Assembly (NCBI GenBank): GCA_023388495.1
Contig: JAEWGC010000029.1
Coordinates: 1-32,511 of the forward strand
DNA length: 32,511 nt
From: Bacillota bacterium
Lineage (GTDB): Bacteria; Bacillota; Clostridia; Tissierellales; Tissierellaceae
Direction of reading: 5' to 3'
Part shown: piece after piece, positions 6,543 through 13,072 of the stretch
Layout: each line of letters begins with the position of its first letter
How positions within the stretch are numbered: the first letter of the stretch is position 1
Notes under the pieces: generated by a model
Database searches by the model: none
Told to the model about the DNA's origin: nothing
The model's input: the letters and a program-made list of their open reading frames with translations, nothing else
Position numbers and translations under genes: made by a program

Positions 6543-6653
6543 AAATACACCCCCAATTTAGGTTTTATTTTGATGAAAGTAAGTGCTTTAATAATAGAAT
6601 ATGTCAAGTAGTGCAAAAGTGTTAATTATTATTTTTAAAGAAGGTGAAAGAAC

Positions 6654-6800
6654 ATGACTAAGGCCAAGATAACAACAGCAGTAGAAGAAGCTGCAAGATT
6701 ACTTAGAGAAAATCCACATTGGACATATAAGAAAGCTATAGATAAAGCAAAGGAGATGATCGCTGATGAAAGCATTGAGAAGATGGAAAAAGCTAATTAG
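6654..6800 (+). CDS. 48-residue helical protein
   Basis: ATG 6654 is preceded by AAGAAGGTGAAAG. The product (MTKAKITTAVEEAARLLREN, then HWTYKKAIDKAKEMIADESI) is amphipathic and helical, with a basic middle. Similar short proteins occur ahead of recU in Firmicute phages, but I know no function. It restarts the rightward operon after the gap containing the leftward micro-ORF. Confidence 0.55.
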   Translation: MTKAKITTAVEEAARLLRENPHWTYKKAIDKAKEMIADESIEKMEKAN

Positions 6801-6857
6801 AGGGACTTTACTAAAAGAATATATAGTGAGTAATATTTTAAGATAAGGAGAATATCT

Positions 6858-7391
6858 ATGGGTTATCACAAAGGAGATGTATTTGAAGAAATAATAAACA
6901 TATCAAACAAAGTATATAAAAGAAAAGGAATAGCACTAGTACAGAAAGTAGCTACACCAATGAAGCCAATTCGAAGAGGAAAGCAAATAGTATCAGCTTA
7001 CTATGAAGAAAAAAGCACATTAGATTTTATTGGAGTATATCAAGGGGTACCTATAGCTTTTGATGCAAAAGAAACCAAAGAAGAAAATAGATTTCCTCTT
7101 GGTAATATTCAGGAACATCAAATAGAGTTTATGGAAAATTGGTACAAGCATGGAGGAATATCATTTCTCTTAGTTAATTTCACTAAATTAGATGAAATAT
7201 ATAGATTAGATTGGCTGACTTTGAGCTGGTACTGGAAACAGTATCAAGAAAACAAAGGTAAAAGAGGATTTGGAAGTATAGGATTTAATGAGTTTCAGTG
7301 TAACTGTAAGAAATTAAAATCTAGAGATGGAATAATGCTAGATTACTTGGAGGGGATAGGAAGTGAAGAAATTAAGAATAACAGATATTGA
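6858..7391 (+). CDS. recU: Holliday junction resolvase RecU-like
   Basis: A 177-residue protein with AAGGAG before ATG 6858. It has the RecU nuclease core: GDVFEEIINISNKVYKRKG (about 6-24), then STLDFIGVYQG (53-63) with the catalytic Asp, and FDAKETKEENRFPLGNI (68-84) with the catalytic Asp/Lys-Glu set, then QEHQIEFMENWYKHGGISF. It is close to the bacterial family in core length but lacks the long N-terminal arm. The enzyme cuts four-way junctions made during recombination-dependent replication. It fits with the Gam and ERF genes upstream. Its end overlaps the metallopeptidase gene by 29 bases. Confidence 0.9.
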   Translation: MGYHKGDVFEEIINISNKVYKRKGIALVQKVATPMKPIRRGKQIVSAYYEEKSTLDFIGVYQGVPIAFDAKETKEENRFPLGNIQEHQIEFMENWYKHGGISFLLVNFTKLDEIYRLDWLTLSWYWKQYQENKGKRGFGSIGFNEFQCNCKKLKSRDGIMLDYLEGIGSEEIKNNRY

Positions 7392-8022
7392 TACAGGAGA
7401 AATCTTAGAAGAAAAAGAGTTTTCCGGAGGATATCATTTTATTTATACTAATTTAGATGATATGGGGAAAATGAAACATATCAGAAAATTAGATAATGCT
7501 GCATTTGGAGACAAGCATTGGATTAAAAATTTTATATATAGACCTATAGCTGAAAAGTTAGTTAAAAAATTTGAAGAACTAAAGCATATAAAACCTTCAA
7601 CAATCTTGTTTATTGAAGACATGGAGTGGGAAGAACCGAAGAGTGCAAAGCCTAAAAGGCACTGGATGGGAAGAATAAGCAAGGCAAATAAACAATTTAC
7701 AGAAATAAGCGGATATGACTATATCTTAGAAACTAGAAATCATTACATTGAAAACATGAGCAGGGAGCAGATAGTAGCTTTAATTTATCACGAATTAAGA
7801 CACATAGACCAATTTGGTGACCTCCAACCTCATGACATAGAAGATTGGAATAACATGATAGCAACATTAGGTACAGATTGGGCAACTACTCAGGCAAGTA
7901 TAAAGGATATTCTAAAAGATGAAATTATTTGGAGAGAATTAGAACCTTTGGCCAAGCAACTGAATGTATTTAATTTTCATGACTATAGTAAGGCAGATGG
8001 GAAAGATAAAAGAGCTTTATAG
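7363..8022 (+). CDS. putative phage metallopeptidase
   Basis: A 219-residue protein starting at GTG 7363 inside the end of recU, preceded by GGAGGGGATAGGAA. The zinc motif HELRH is at 143-147 (IVALIYHELRHIDQFG), with a downstream acidic segment (DIEDWNNMIATLG) as in the phage putative-metallopeptidase family. Upstream it contains FIEDMEWEEPKSAKPKRHWM. These proteins recur in Firmicute phages beside replication genes; substrates are unknown. Catalytic function is inferred from the HExxH-type motif. Confidence 0.75.
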   Translation: MKKLRITDIDTGEILEEKEFSGGYHFIYTNLDDMGKMKHIRKLDNAAFGDKHWIKNFIYRPIAEKLVKKFEELKHIKPSTILFIEDMEWEEPKSAKPKRHWMGRISKANKQFTEISGYDYILETRNHYIENMSREQIVALIYHELRHIDQFGDLQPHDIEDWNNMIATLGTDWATTQASIKDILKDEIIWRELEPLAKQLNVFNFHDYSKADGKDKRAL

Positions 8023-8038
8023 GCTAGGAGGGATAAAC

Positions 8039-8290
8039 TTGGACAAGCTAATACAATTATGTTTTAGAAGTATTATTAGAGAAGTCAATGGAGATAAAGA
8101 ACTTTCAAAACAATATGAGCAGCTGGCCATGGAAGAATATAAGGAGCATGAAGATACGATAAAAGCTATATATAAGAATAAAAATCATAAAAGTAAAAGA
8201 AGCAAAGGCAGATGTACCTATAGGGTAGAGGATCATATTCCTATAGCTACTAAAAAGAGATTATATGAAATGGTGGAGGTAGCAATATGA
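8039..8290 (+). CDS. hypothetical protein (TTG start)
   Basis: A perfect AGGAGGG (8026-8032) sits 6 bases before TTG 8039, so I start here (83 residues) rather than at an ATG far inside the previous gene. The product begins MDKLIQLCFRSIIREVNGDK, has a charged middle helix, and a basic KNKNHKSKRSKGRCTYRVED followed by HIPIATKKRLYEMVEV. No family is recognised. The basic patch may bind nucleic acid. It overlaps the start of the MazG-like gene by 4 bases. Confidence 0.6.
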   Translation: MDKLIQLCFRSIIREVNGDKELSKQYEQLAMEEYKEHEDTIKAIYKNKNHKSKRSKGRCTYRVEDHIPIATKKRLYEMVEVAI

Positions 8291-8571
8291 GTGAAAGAGA
8301 AGAGTTGTATATGGCTGCATTGAACTACTACGGTGGAGAATTACAGATCAATATGGTATTTGAGGAAATGGCGGAATTACAGAAGGAGCTATGTAAATAT
8401 TTAAGGAAAAAAGATACTAGAAATAAAATAGAGCTTATACCATCCATAGCAGAGGAAATAGCAGATGTTGAGATTATGCTAGAGCAGATGAAATTATTAT
8501 TTGAAATAGAAAATGCAGTAGAAAAATTTAAGACAATGAAAGTAGATAGATTAAGAGAACGATTAAAGTAG
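8287..8571 (+). CDS. MazG-like nucleotide pyrophosphohydrolase
   Basis: A 94-residue protein, the size of the minimal all-alpha MazG domain. The metal-binding pattern is visible: FEEMAELQKELCKY (EExxE at 26-30) and IAEEIADVEIMLEQM (EExxD at 56-60). These enzymes hydrolyse nucleoside triphosphates to monophosphates and are common in phages, where they may clean the nucleotide pool or lower alarmone levels. AGGTAGCAAT precedes ATG 8287, which overlaps the upstream stop. Confidence 0.8.
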   Translation: MSEREELYMAALNYYGGELQINMVFEEMAELQKELCKYLRKKDTRNKIELIPSIAEEIADVEIMLEQMKLLFEIENAVEKFKTMKVDRLRERLK

Positions 8572-8580
8572 GGGGCAGCC

Positions 8581-8727
8581 ATGGAAGATAACAGAATAGA
8601 AATTAGATGTGTAGGGTGCGGAAAGTTACTAGGAAGAGTACCATCCGATACTGATACAACTATAGAAATTAAATGTGCTAAATGTAAGACTACACATACC
8701 TACAAGATAGGCGAAAAAGATAATTAG
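8581..8727 (+). CDS. Com-like zinc-finger protein
   Basis: A 48-residue protein starting 9 bases after the MazG-like stop. Cysteines 10, 13, 32 and 35 (CVGCGKLLGRV ... IEIKCAKCKT) reproduce the two-knuckle pattern of the Com family, including the GKLL and IEIKC context. In phage Mu, Com binds mom mRNA and switches on translation of the DNA-modification gene. Here an adenine methyltransferase gene follows about 1.8 kb downstream, so a similar regulatory link is conceivable but not shown. Confidence 0.7.
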   Translation: MEDNRIEIRCVGCGKLLGRVPSDTDTTIEIKCAKCKTTHTYKIGEKDN

Positions 8728-8795
8728 CTGAACATAATGTTATTTATGCGACGTAAGTATGGAAAATAAAGATGTAAGTATTTGGACATTGAAAA

Positions 8796-8811
8796 CTGAA
8801 TAATACGGTAT
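8796..8811 (+). repeat. 16-bp inverted repeat, left copy
   Basis: CTGAATAATACGGTAT is the exact reverse complement of 9425-9440. It lies upstream of the promoter of the membrane moron, so it is present only in read-through transcripts from the early operon. Confidence 0.85.
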
Positions 8812-8844
8812 AAAAAAATAAAGGTATTTGCCATAATATACAAG

Positions 8845-8875
8845 GTGGATTCATTATATATGTTATAATATCCAC
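8845..8875 (+). promoter_or_regulatory. extended -10 promoter within an inverted repeat (membrane moron)
   Basis: TGTTATAAT (8861-8869) is a full extended -10 element; no good -35 is present. It is bracketed by GTGGAT (8845-8850) and ATCCAC (8870-8875), so a dimeric repressor bound there would cover the -10. The gene begins about 60 bases downstream. Confidence 0.55.
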
Positions 8876-8931
8876 ATAAGTAATTCGTAATAGTATATTA
8901 ATGTGCAACTAATTTAAAGGAGGTGGTTGGT

Positions 8932-9351
8932 GTGAAAGTATATAGCTGGAAGACACTTATTATTACATTAATATTTTTTATAATAGCGATGACAGACAGT
9001 ATTAAAGATTTAATAGCAGGGGACTCTTTAGCTATTGCTTATATCCTATTGTGGATTTATATTTTGATTAGAGGTCTATGGGCTTCACTTAATGAAGATG
9101 GTTTTACCAAAGACAAACTAAGTGGTGATATATACAAAAAGGTAGTTAGGGAACTATTTGGTAAATGGAGTTTTATTGGTCCTTGGGGAGGACTAATATT
9201 AATGGTTTTTGCATTAATCTTGCTTAAGATTATGCCATCTCAAAAGTTGATTCCAATCATTATTTCAATCATAGGTATACTGTATCAATTCATATTTAGT
9301 AGATATGTGAATAAGGAGATAAAAAAAGAAAAAAAGAAATATTTTTTATAA
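8932..9351 (+). CDS. multi-span membrane protein, moron-like
   Basis: GTG 8932 follows AAAGGAGGTGG at good spacing and gives 139 residues. Hydropathy shows about four spans: TLIITLIFFIIAM, SLAIAYILLWIYILIRGLW, WGGLILMVFALILLKIM, and LIPIIISIIGILYQFIF. A central loop is charged (EDGFTKDKLSGD), and the tail KEIKKEKKKYF is basic. It has its own promoter and a strong terminator, and interrupts the early operon, the hallmarks of a moron expressed in the lysogen. Superinfection exclusion is a common role for such membrane proteins. No family is recognised. Confidence 0.7.
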   Translation: MKVYSWKTLIITLIFFIIAMTDSIKDLIAGDSLAIAYILLWIYILIRGLWASLNEDGFTKDKLSGDIYKKVVRELFGKWSFIGPWGGLILMVFALILLKIMPSQKLIPIIISIIGILYQFIFSRYVNKEIKKEKKKYFL

Positions 9352-9420
9352 AGAGTTTAGAAATATTTAATTCGCAGTCTTTATATTAAACGTCATAATT
9401 ATTAAAATTAAATATTTAGT

Positions 9421-9462
9421 AAAAATACCGTATTATTCAGAAATGGATTTTACGGTATTTTT
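9421..9462 (+). terminator. bidirectional terminator of the membrane moron
   Basis: A 12-bp perfect stem AAAAATACCGTA (9421-9432) / TACGGTATTTTT (9451-9462) with an 18-base loop. A-run and T-run flanks allow termination in both directions. The 5' arm and part of the loop are the right copy of the 16-bp inverted repeat. Confidence 0.75.
9425..9440 (+). repeat. 16-bp inverted repeat, right copy
   Basis: ATACCGTATTATTCAG pairs perfectly with 8796-8811. It overlaps the 5' arm and loop of the terminator hairpin, so pairing with the left copy would compete with terminator formation. Confidence 0.85.
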
Positions 9463-9506
9463 ATGTCGCATTACAAGTATTATATTCATTAAATTAAATA
9501 AGTAGA

Positions 9507-9550
9507 GGCTCTAGAAGCCCAGGGAAATAAAATCCTTGGGTTTTTCTTTT
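9507..9550 (+). terminator. terminator with an overlapping alternative hairpin
   Basis: CCCAGGG (9518-9524) pairs with CCTTGGG (9534-9540, one G-U) and is followed by TTTTTCTTTT. A second hairpin, GGCT (9507-9510) / AGCC (9516-9519), overlaps the first two bases of the terminator stem, an attenuator-like pair. The next gene starts 17 bases later. Confidence 0.65.
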
Positions 9551-9566
9551 TTTGGGGAGGGAGGAC

Positions 9567-9896
9567 ATGCAAGATCTACAGATAGAATTAAATAATCTTA
9601 GAAGTGACTTGAATAAGGCAGTTACAATTATAAGGGAAAGAGGAAAGAATAGGGCAATAGCAGAGAGAGACTATAGGGTAGAATTAGCAAAAGAGATGTT
9701 AAGATTAAGAGCAGAAGGTGTGCCAGTAACAATTATATCTGACTTATGTCGGGGAAATGAAAAGATAGCAGATTTAAAGTTAGACAGAGATATAGCTGAA
9801 ACTTTATATGAAAGCAATATGCAGTTTATATATAAGACTAAGCTTAATATAGATATAGTCATGAAACAGATTGAGGCAGAGAGGAAAGGGGAGTAG
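9567..9896 (+). CDS. coiled-coil phage protein
   Basis: ATG 9567 gives 109 residues; GGGGAGGGAGG lies just upstream. Residues 1-50 form a long charged helix (MQDLQIELNNLRSDLNKAVT, then KNRAIAERDYRVELAKEM), followed by LRAEGVPVTIISDLCRGNE and a second helical stretch. This family recurs directly before late-regulator genes in clostridial and lactobacillar phages, without an assigned role. It overlaps no neighbour and is followed 4 bases later by the late regulator. Confidence 0.65.
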   Translation: MQDLQIELNNLRSDLNKAVTIIRERGKNRAIAERDYRVELAKEMLRLRAEGVPVTIISDLCRGNEKIADLKLDRDIAETLYESNMQFIYKTKLNIDIVMKQIEAERKGE

Positions 9897-9900
9897 GAGC

Positions 9901-10308
9901 ATGAATAAAGAGCAATTATCGCAATTAAGATATCTAAAAGGTGAAATAGAGATATTAAAAAAACAAATAGAAGATATTGATTATACTATAACAACAGATT
10001 CGGTAAAAGGATCTAGCCCTTATTTTCCTTATACAGAAAGAAATTTCTTAATTACTGGGGTGGATTATCAAGGATACGATAATAAATTAAATAGGCTACA
10101 GAGAAAATTAAGCAGAAGAATAGATGAATTAATTGATCTAGTAGAGGAAACTAATGATTATATAAACAATATAGATGATAGTCTAATAAGGCAGATAATT
10201 ACATTAAGATATATAAATGGATTAGAATGGAAACAAGTGGCTGCTAGTATAGGAGGGAATAATACTGCTGATAGTGTAAGAAAAATAGCTGAAAGATATT
10301 TAAAATAA
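9901..10308 (+). CDS. ArpU/RinA-like late transcription regulator (DUF1492-type)
   Basis: ATG 9901 with GGGGAGTAGGAG upstream gives 135 residues. The N-terminal half is coiled coil (LKGEIEILKKQIEDIDYTI). The C-terminal 45 residues (SLIRQIITLRYINGLEWKQV, then AASIGGNNTADSVRKIAERY) match sigma-70 region 4: a helix with LRYINGLEWKQVA and a recognition helix. Proteins of this type switch on late phage operons from a promoter just downstream. Its place as the last gene before the packaging module is the canonical one. Confidence 0.8.
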   Translation: MNKEQLSQLRYLKGEIEILKKQIEDIDYTITTDSVKGSSPYFPYTERNFLITGVDYQGYDNKLNRLQRKLSRRIDELIDLVEETNDYINNIDDSLIRQIITLRYINGLEWKQVAASIGGNNTADSVRKIAERYLK

Positions 10309-10310
10309 AG

Positions 10311-10345
10311 TTGTCCACTATGTCCGTTATAAGTGTGTTATTATT
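10311..10345 (+). promoter_or_regulatory. candidate late-operon control region
   Basis: Immediately after the late regulator gene, TGTCC occurs twice 9 bp apart (10312-10316 and 10321-10325), followed by TTATAAGTGTGTTATTATTG. The position matches where late regulators of this type act. TTGTCC could serve as a -35, but the -10 is uncertain. Confidence 0.35.
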
Positions 10346-10413
10346 GTATTGTGGAAAACTTTTCTAAAATCATGTGTCGGAAAAGTAAAGTTAAATAGAG
10401 CAAGGATTACAAG

Positions 10414-10445
10414 AGAAATCTCACCAGTTCCCCGGTGGGATTTCT
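10414..10445 (+). terminator. 12-bp hairpin upstream of the methyltransferase
   Basis: AGAAATCTCACC (10414-10425) pairs with GGTGGGATTTCT (10434-10445) with one G-U; the loop contains AGTTCC. A T-rich stretch (TATTTACTCCTTTTT) follows, so it may terminate transcription. The loop and 3' arm resemble those of the hairpin after the methyltransferase gene. Confidence 0.6.
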
Positions 10446-10517
10446 TATTTACTCCTTTTTGATGTGATGGGCGGTGTACATCTAATTAACCCAATATCAA
10501 AAAAGGAGATGTTTAAT

Positions 10518-11273
10518 ATGTTAAAACCACCAATCCCACGAATGGGAGGAAAAAGTAAATTAAGAAAAACTATTATAGATATGATACCAGAACATACCTG
10601 TTATGTAGAGTTATTTTTTGGAGCCGGATGGGTGTATTTTGGTAAGGAGCCATCCAAGGTAGAGGTAATAAATGATATAGATAAAGAATTAATAAACCTA
10701 TTCAAAATGATAAAGTACCACGCTCCTGAAATTGAGCGAATGCTAGAGTATCAAATAAGTAGTAGAGATATGTTTGAGGAATATAAAAATTATACTATAG
10801 AACATTTAACTGAAATAAATAGAGCAGTAAGGTTTTTATATTTAATAACTCAGTCTTTTGCAGGTAAAGGCCAGCACTATGGATATGGAACTACAAAGAT
10901 ACCATCCCAACAGATATTCTATAAAAATGTATTAATAGATTTAAAAGAAAGGCTTAAGAATACTTATGTAGAGAATCTTAGCTTTGAAAAAGTAATAGAC
11001 AAATATGATAGAGAACATACCTTTTTCTTTGTAGATCCACCGTATTTTGAAACTACAGGATATTCAGATGAATTTGGAGAGGAACATCATTTATTACTTA
11101 GGGATAAACTTATAAATTTAAAAGGTAAGTTCCTATTAACAATAAATGACCATGAAAGTACAAGAGAGTGGTATAAGGACCTTAATATTAAAGAAGTAGA
11201 AGTAGCTTATAGCGTATCTAAGGATATGGAAGCAAGGAAGAAGTACAAAGAGCTGATAATAACTAATTATTAA
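10518..11273 (+). CDS. orphan DNA adenine-N6 methyltransferase (D12/Dam class)
   Basis: AAAAGGAGAT lies 7 bases before ATG 10518, giving 251 residues that start LKPPIPRMGGKSKLRK, the usual Dam-class opening (motif X, GGK). The AdoMet-binding motif ELFFGAG is at 31-37, the acidic VINDID near 50-55, and the catalytic DPPY at 173-176 (FFFVDPPYFETTGY). The enzyme methylates adenine in a short DNA target; no restriction endonuclease lies beside it, so it is an orphan. In phages this protects against host restriction or marks DNA for regulation. It is bracketed by two related hairpins, as if it were an exchangeable cassette. Confidence 0.92.
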   Translation: MLKPPIPRMGGKSKLRKTIIDMIPEHTCYVELFFGAGWVYFGKEPSKVEVINDIDKELINLFKMIKYHAPEIERMLEYQISSRDMFEEYKNYTIEHLTEINRAVRFLYLITQSFAGKGQHYGYGTTKIPSQQIFYKNVLIDLKERLKNTYVENLSFEKVIDKYDREHTFFFVDPPYFETTGYSDEFGEEHHLLLRDKLINLKGKFLLTINDHESTREWYKDLNIKEVEVAYSVSKDMEARKKYKELIITNY

Positions 11274-11290
11274 TTGAAATACAGGCTATA

Positions 11291-11338
11291 CATACAAAAT
11301 CCCATCTGGGTCAAGTTCCTGGCATGGGATTTTGTATG
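11291..11338 (+). other. 15-bp perfect hairpin after the methyltransferase
   Basis: CATACAAAATCCCAT (11291-11305) and ATGGGATTTTGTATG (11324-11338) form a perfect stem with an 18-base loop that contains AAGTTCC. There is no T-tract beyond the stem, though the 3' arm has TTTT inside. It resembles the hairpin at 10414-10445 in loop and 3' arm. Confidence 0.7.
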
Positions 11339-11390
11339 GTCTAAAGAAATATACTCATAAATGATAACTGTTTATAAAGGATTGATAAAG

Positions 11391-11609
11391 ATGAAGGAAT
11401 ACATAGTATATAGATGTAAAATATGTGGTAAAACATTTATATTATTATCTGAAGAAGTAAGATTTAATGAAAAGCAAGGTAATTATATTAGTTGCCCATT
11501 CAAGGGGCATAAAAATATAGTTGTGACAGGAGCTTATGACTCTATAAAAGAATGTATGGATAATCATGTATATGTTAGAGAAGGAAGAAGAATGAAGCAG
11601 ATAAAGTGA
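11391..11609 (+). CDS. zinc-finger phage protein before the packaging genes
   Basis: ATG 11391 (72 residues) is preferred to ATG 11361, which has no ribosome binding site; AAAGG lies 10 bases upstream of 11391. CKICGK (Cys 9 and 12) and CPFKGH (Cys 35, His 40) form a zinc site, followed by IVVTGAYDSIKECMDNHVYV. This compact protein type is frequent upstream of terminase genes in Firmicute phages, with no established role. The basic end (REGRRMKQIK) suggests nucleic-acid contact. Confidence 0.65.
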   Translation: MKEYIVYRCKICGKTFILLSEEVRFNEKQGNYISCPFKGHKNIVVTGAYDSIKECMDNHVYVREGRRMKQIK

Positions 11610-11633
11610 CTTAACATATTAAGAAAATGAGTA

Positions 11634-11825
11634 ATAATAATTATAAAATTATGGCGAAATAATTTCATCATTTTTATAATTATTATTGAGTCGGACTAAG
11701 GCCTTGAAAGGCAGCCTTAGCGTCTAGTAATAAAAACTAGACAACATGGAATCAAAACAGAAGATAATGGTAATATAAAAAATATTATCCATAACTTATG
11801 CTCTGATCCTATGTCCCGACTTAAT
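11634..11825 (+). ncRNA. candidate structured RNA with multibranch junction
   Basis: This 397-base non-coding gap holds dense helices. Stem A is 16 bp, AATAATAATTATAAAA (11634-11649) with 11673-11688. Stem B (11687-11695 with 11817-11825, core AGTCGG/CCGACT) closes a junction of three arms. Arm C is CTAAGG/CCTTAG (11697-11721) capped by CCT-TGAA-AGG. Arm D is GTCTAGT/ACTAGAC with a 7-base loop (11723-11743). Arm E is ACATGGA with TCCTATGT (11745-11751 with 11808-11815), enclosing a 10-bp hairpin at 11768-11793. All pairings were read by eye. The family is unknown to me. Confidence 0.5.
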
Positions 11826-11962
11826 AAGAACATAGTAATCACTCCATATCAAATTGTAAACTATTAATTAATTATATTATATGGCAAATTGATAGAAAAG
11901 AAACTTGTATTTATTACCAAAATTAAATGTCACAATATGTCGAACAATAATAGAAGGATTTT

Positions 11963-11995
11963 CTCTTTCCTTGCAGAAATATATAAGGGAAAGGG
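11963..11995 (+). promoter_or_regulatory. hairpin that partly covers a ribosome binding site
   Basis: CTCTTTCCTT (11963-11972) can pair with AAGGGAAAGGG (11985-11995) with one bulge and one G-U. It covers half of the GGGAGGG site used by the gene at 12007. The stem could reduce translation until opened. Confidence 0.35.
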
Positions 11996-12006
11996 AGGGA
12001 TTTAAT

Positions 12007-12264
12007 ATGGATACTAAAGAAAGGTCGAAAATGAGGAATGATTTTCTCAAAGAACTCTATGATGCTTTTTACGAGAAAGGCGGTACAGGCGTTATTGTAG
12101 ATGTAGCTGGAGAAGAAGGAAGAGATAAAGAATTGATCTATAAGCCCTTTGTAGATGTTGGGTTAATGGAAGTGAAAGGCCATGGAATGGGTAAACGAAT
12201 GTACACTATAACAGCTAGAGGAATATTTAAAGTGGAAGAGATGGAAAATGAAAATAATAATTAA
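12007..12264 (+). CDS. small winged-helix-like phage protein
   Basis: GGGAGGG lies 7 bases before ATG 12007, giving 85 residues; longer in-frame starts lack a site. The product (KMRNDFLKELYDAFYEKGGT, then VDVGLMEVKGHGMGKRMYTI) has the helix-helix-beta-hairpin feel of a small winged helix, with a GKR-containing wing. Such proteins appear just ahead of the small terminase subunit in clostridial phages. A function in DNA binding is inferred only from the fold-like pattern. A terminator follows immediately. Confidence 0.6.
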   Translation: MDTKERSKMRNDFLKELYDAFYEKGGTGVIVDVAGEEGRDKELIYKPFVDVGLMEVKGHGMGKRMYTITARGIFKVEEMENENNN

Positions 12265-12269
12265 TTATT

Positions 12270-12300
12270 AAGGGCCTCTAATAGGGCTCTTTTTTCTTTC
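12270..12300 (+). terminator. terminator before the packaging operon
   Basis: AAGGGCC (12270-12276) pairs with GGCTCTT (12285-12291, one G-U), followed by TTTTTCTTTC. It separates the small winged-helix-like gene from terminase. Confidence 0.75.
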
Positions 12301-12346
12301 AAAAAACACACATAAAAAAACAACTCAAATAAGTAGGTGGTGATCA

Positions 12347-13072
12347 TTGGATGAAATCAGGATAAAAGCAAAACAGGACTATCTTAGTGGAATGAAACAG
12401 AAGGATATATGTGATAAATACAATATTTCAATCAATACATTAAAGTCATGGATAAAAAGATATGGATGGTCCGAGGAGAAGAAAAACTACAATAAAAAGG
12501 GTGCACCTAAAAATAAAAGGGGTGCACCCTTAAATAATGCTAATGCAATAGGTAATGATGGAGGAGCTCCTCCTGGTAATCTTAATGCAATTAAGCATGG
12601 AGCCTATCAATCTATATACGCTGACATGTTAAATACAGAGGACCAAATATTATTTAATATTATACAACCTTCAATAAATGTAGATGATGAAATAAGGTTA
12701 ATTAGACTTAAGATAGCAAAACTTCTAAATAGAGAGAAGGATTTCTTTTATAATGCATTTGGAATGAAAGTAGTGAAGGAAATATCTGAAGAAGATAGAA
12801 CAGCAGGTATTAATGCTTGTATGGACCAACTTAGGAGGCTTATTGAAACTAAGGCATCTATGATAACAGATACAGAAAAGCTACAACTTGAGAAAGAGAA
12901 GTTTGAATTCAACAAATACAAATCAGATATAGAGTTGCAGCTTAAGAAAGAGAGATTGGAATTAGATAAGATTAAAATCCAAGCAGAAGATGAGGAATAT
13001 GAAGATGATGGATTTATAGATGCATTAAAAGGACAAATAAGTGAGGTTTGGGAAGATGCTGAAGAAGATTAA
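12347..13072 (+). CDS. terS: terminase small subunit
   Basis: A 241-residue protein starting at TTG 12347, with AGGTGGTGAT upstream; the nearby ATG 12351 is out of frame. Residues 1-40 are the PBSX/XtmA-type N-terminal HTH (IKAKQDYLSGMKQKDICDKY, NISINTLKSWIKRYGW) that recognises the packaging site. A Gly/Pro/Asn-rich stretch (GAPKNKRGAPLNNANAIG, GGAPPGNLNAIKHGAY) follows, characteristic of this family, then a helical oligomerisation region and an acidic tail. It pairs with TerL, whose start overlaps its end. Confidence 0.9.
   Translation: MDEIRIKAKQDYLSGMKQKDICDKYNISINTLKSWIKRYGWSEEKKNYNKKGAPKNKRGAPLNNANAIGNDGGAPPGNLNAIKHGAYQSIYADMLNTEDQILFNIIQPSINVDDEIRLIRLKIAKLLNREKDFFYNAFGMKVVKEISEEDRTAGINACMDQLRRLIETKASMITDTEKLQLEKEKFEFNKYKSDIELQLKKERLELDKIKIQAEDEEYEDDGFIDALKGQISEVWEDAEED

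Noticed and set aside
8779..8800. TTTGGACATTGAAAACTGAA resembles the end of 16S-23S spacers in Firmicutes
   Set aside because: Only about 20 bases match from memory and no rRNA or tRNA sequence is next to it; chance or promoter-leader similarity is as likely.
11687..11825. tRNA or tmRNA-like fold, because one arm has a 7-base loop and the closing stem is 7-9 bp
   Set aside because: No T-loop consensus, no CCA-type end and an extra long fourth arm; better described as an unknown structured RNA.
11634..11825. Hammerhead-type ribozyme (CTGAT and CGAAA are present nearby)
   Set aside because: The conserved CTGATGA core is not intact (CTGATCC) and the needed three-stem order around a cleavage site is missing.
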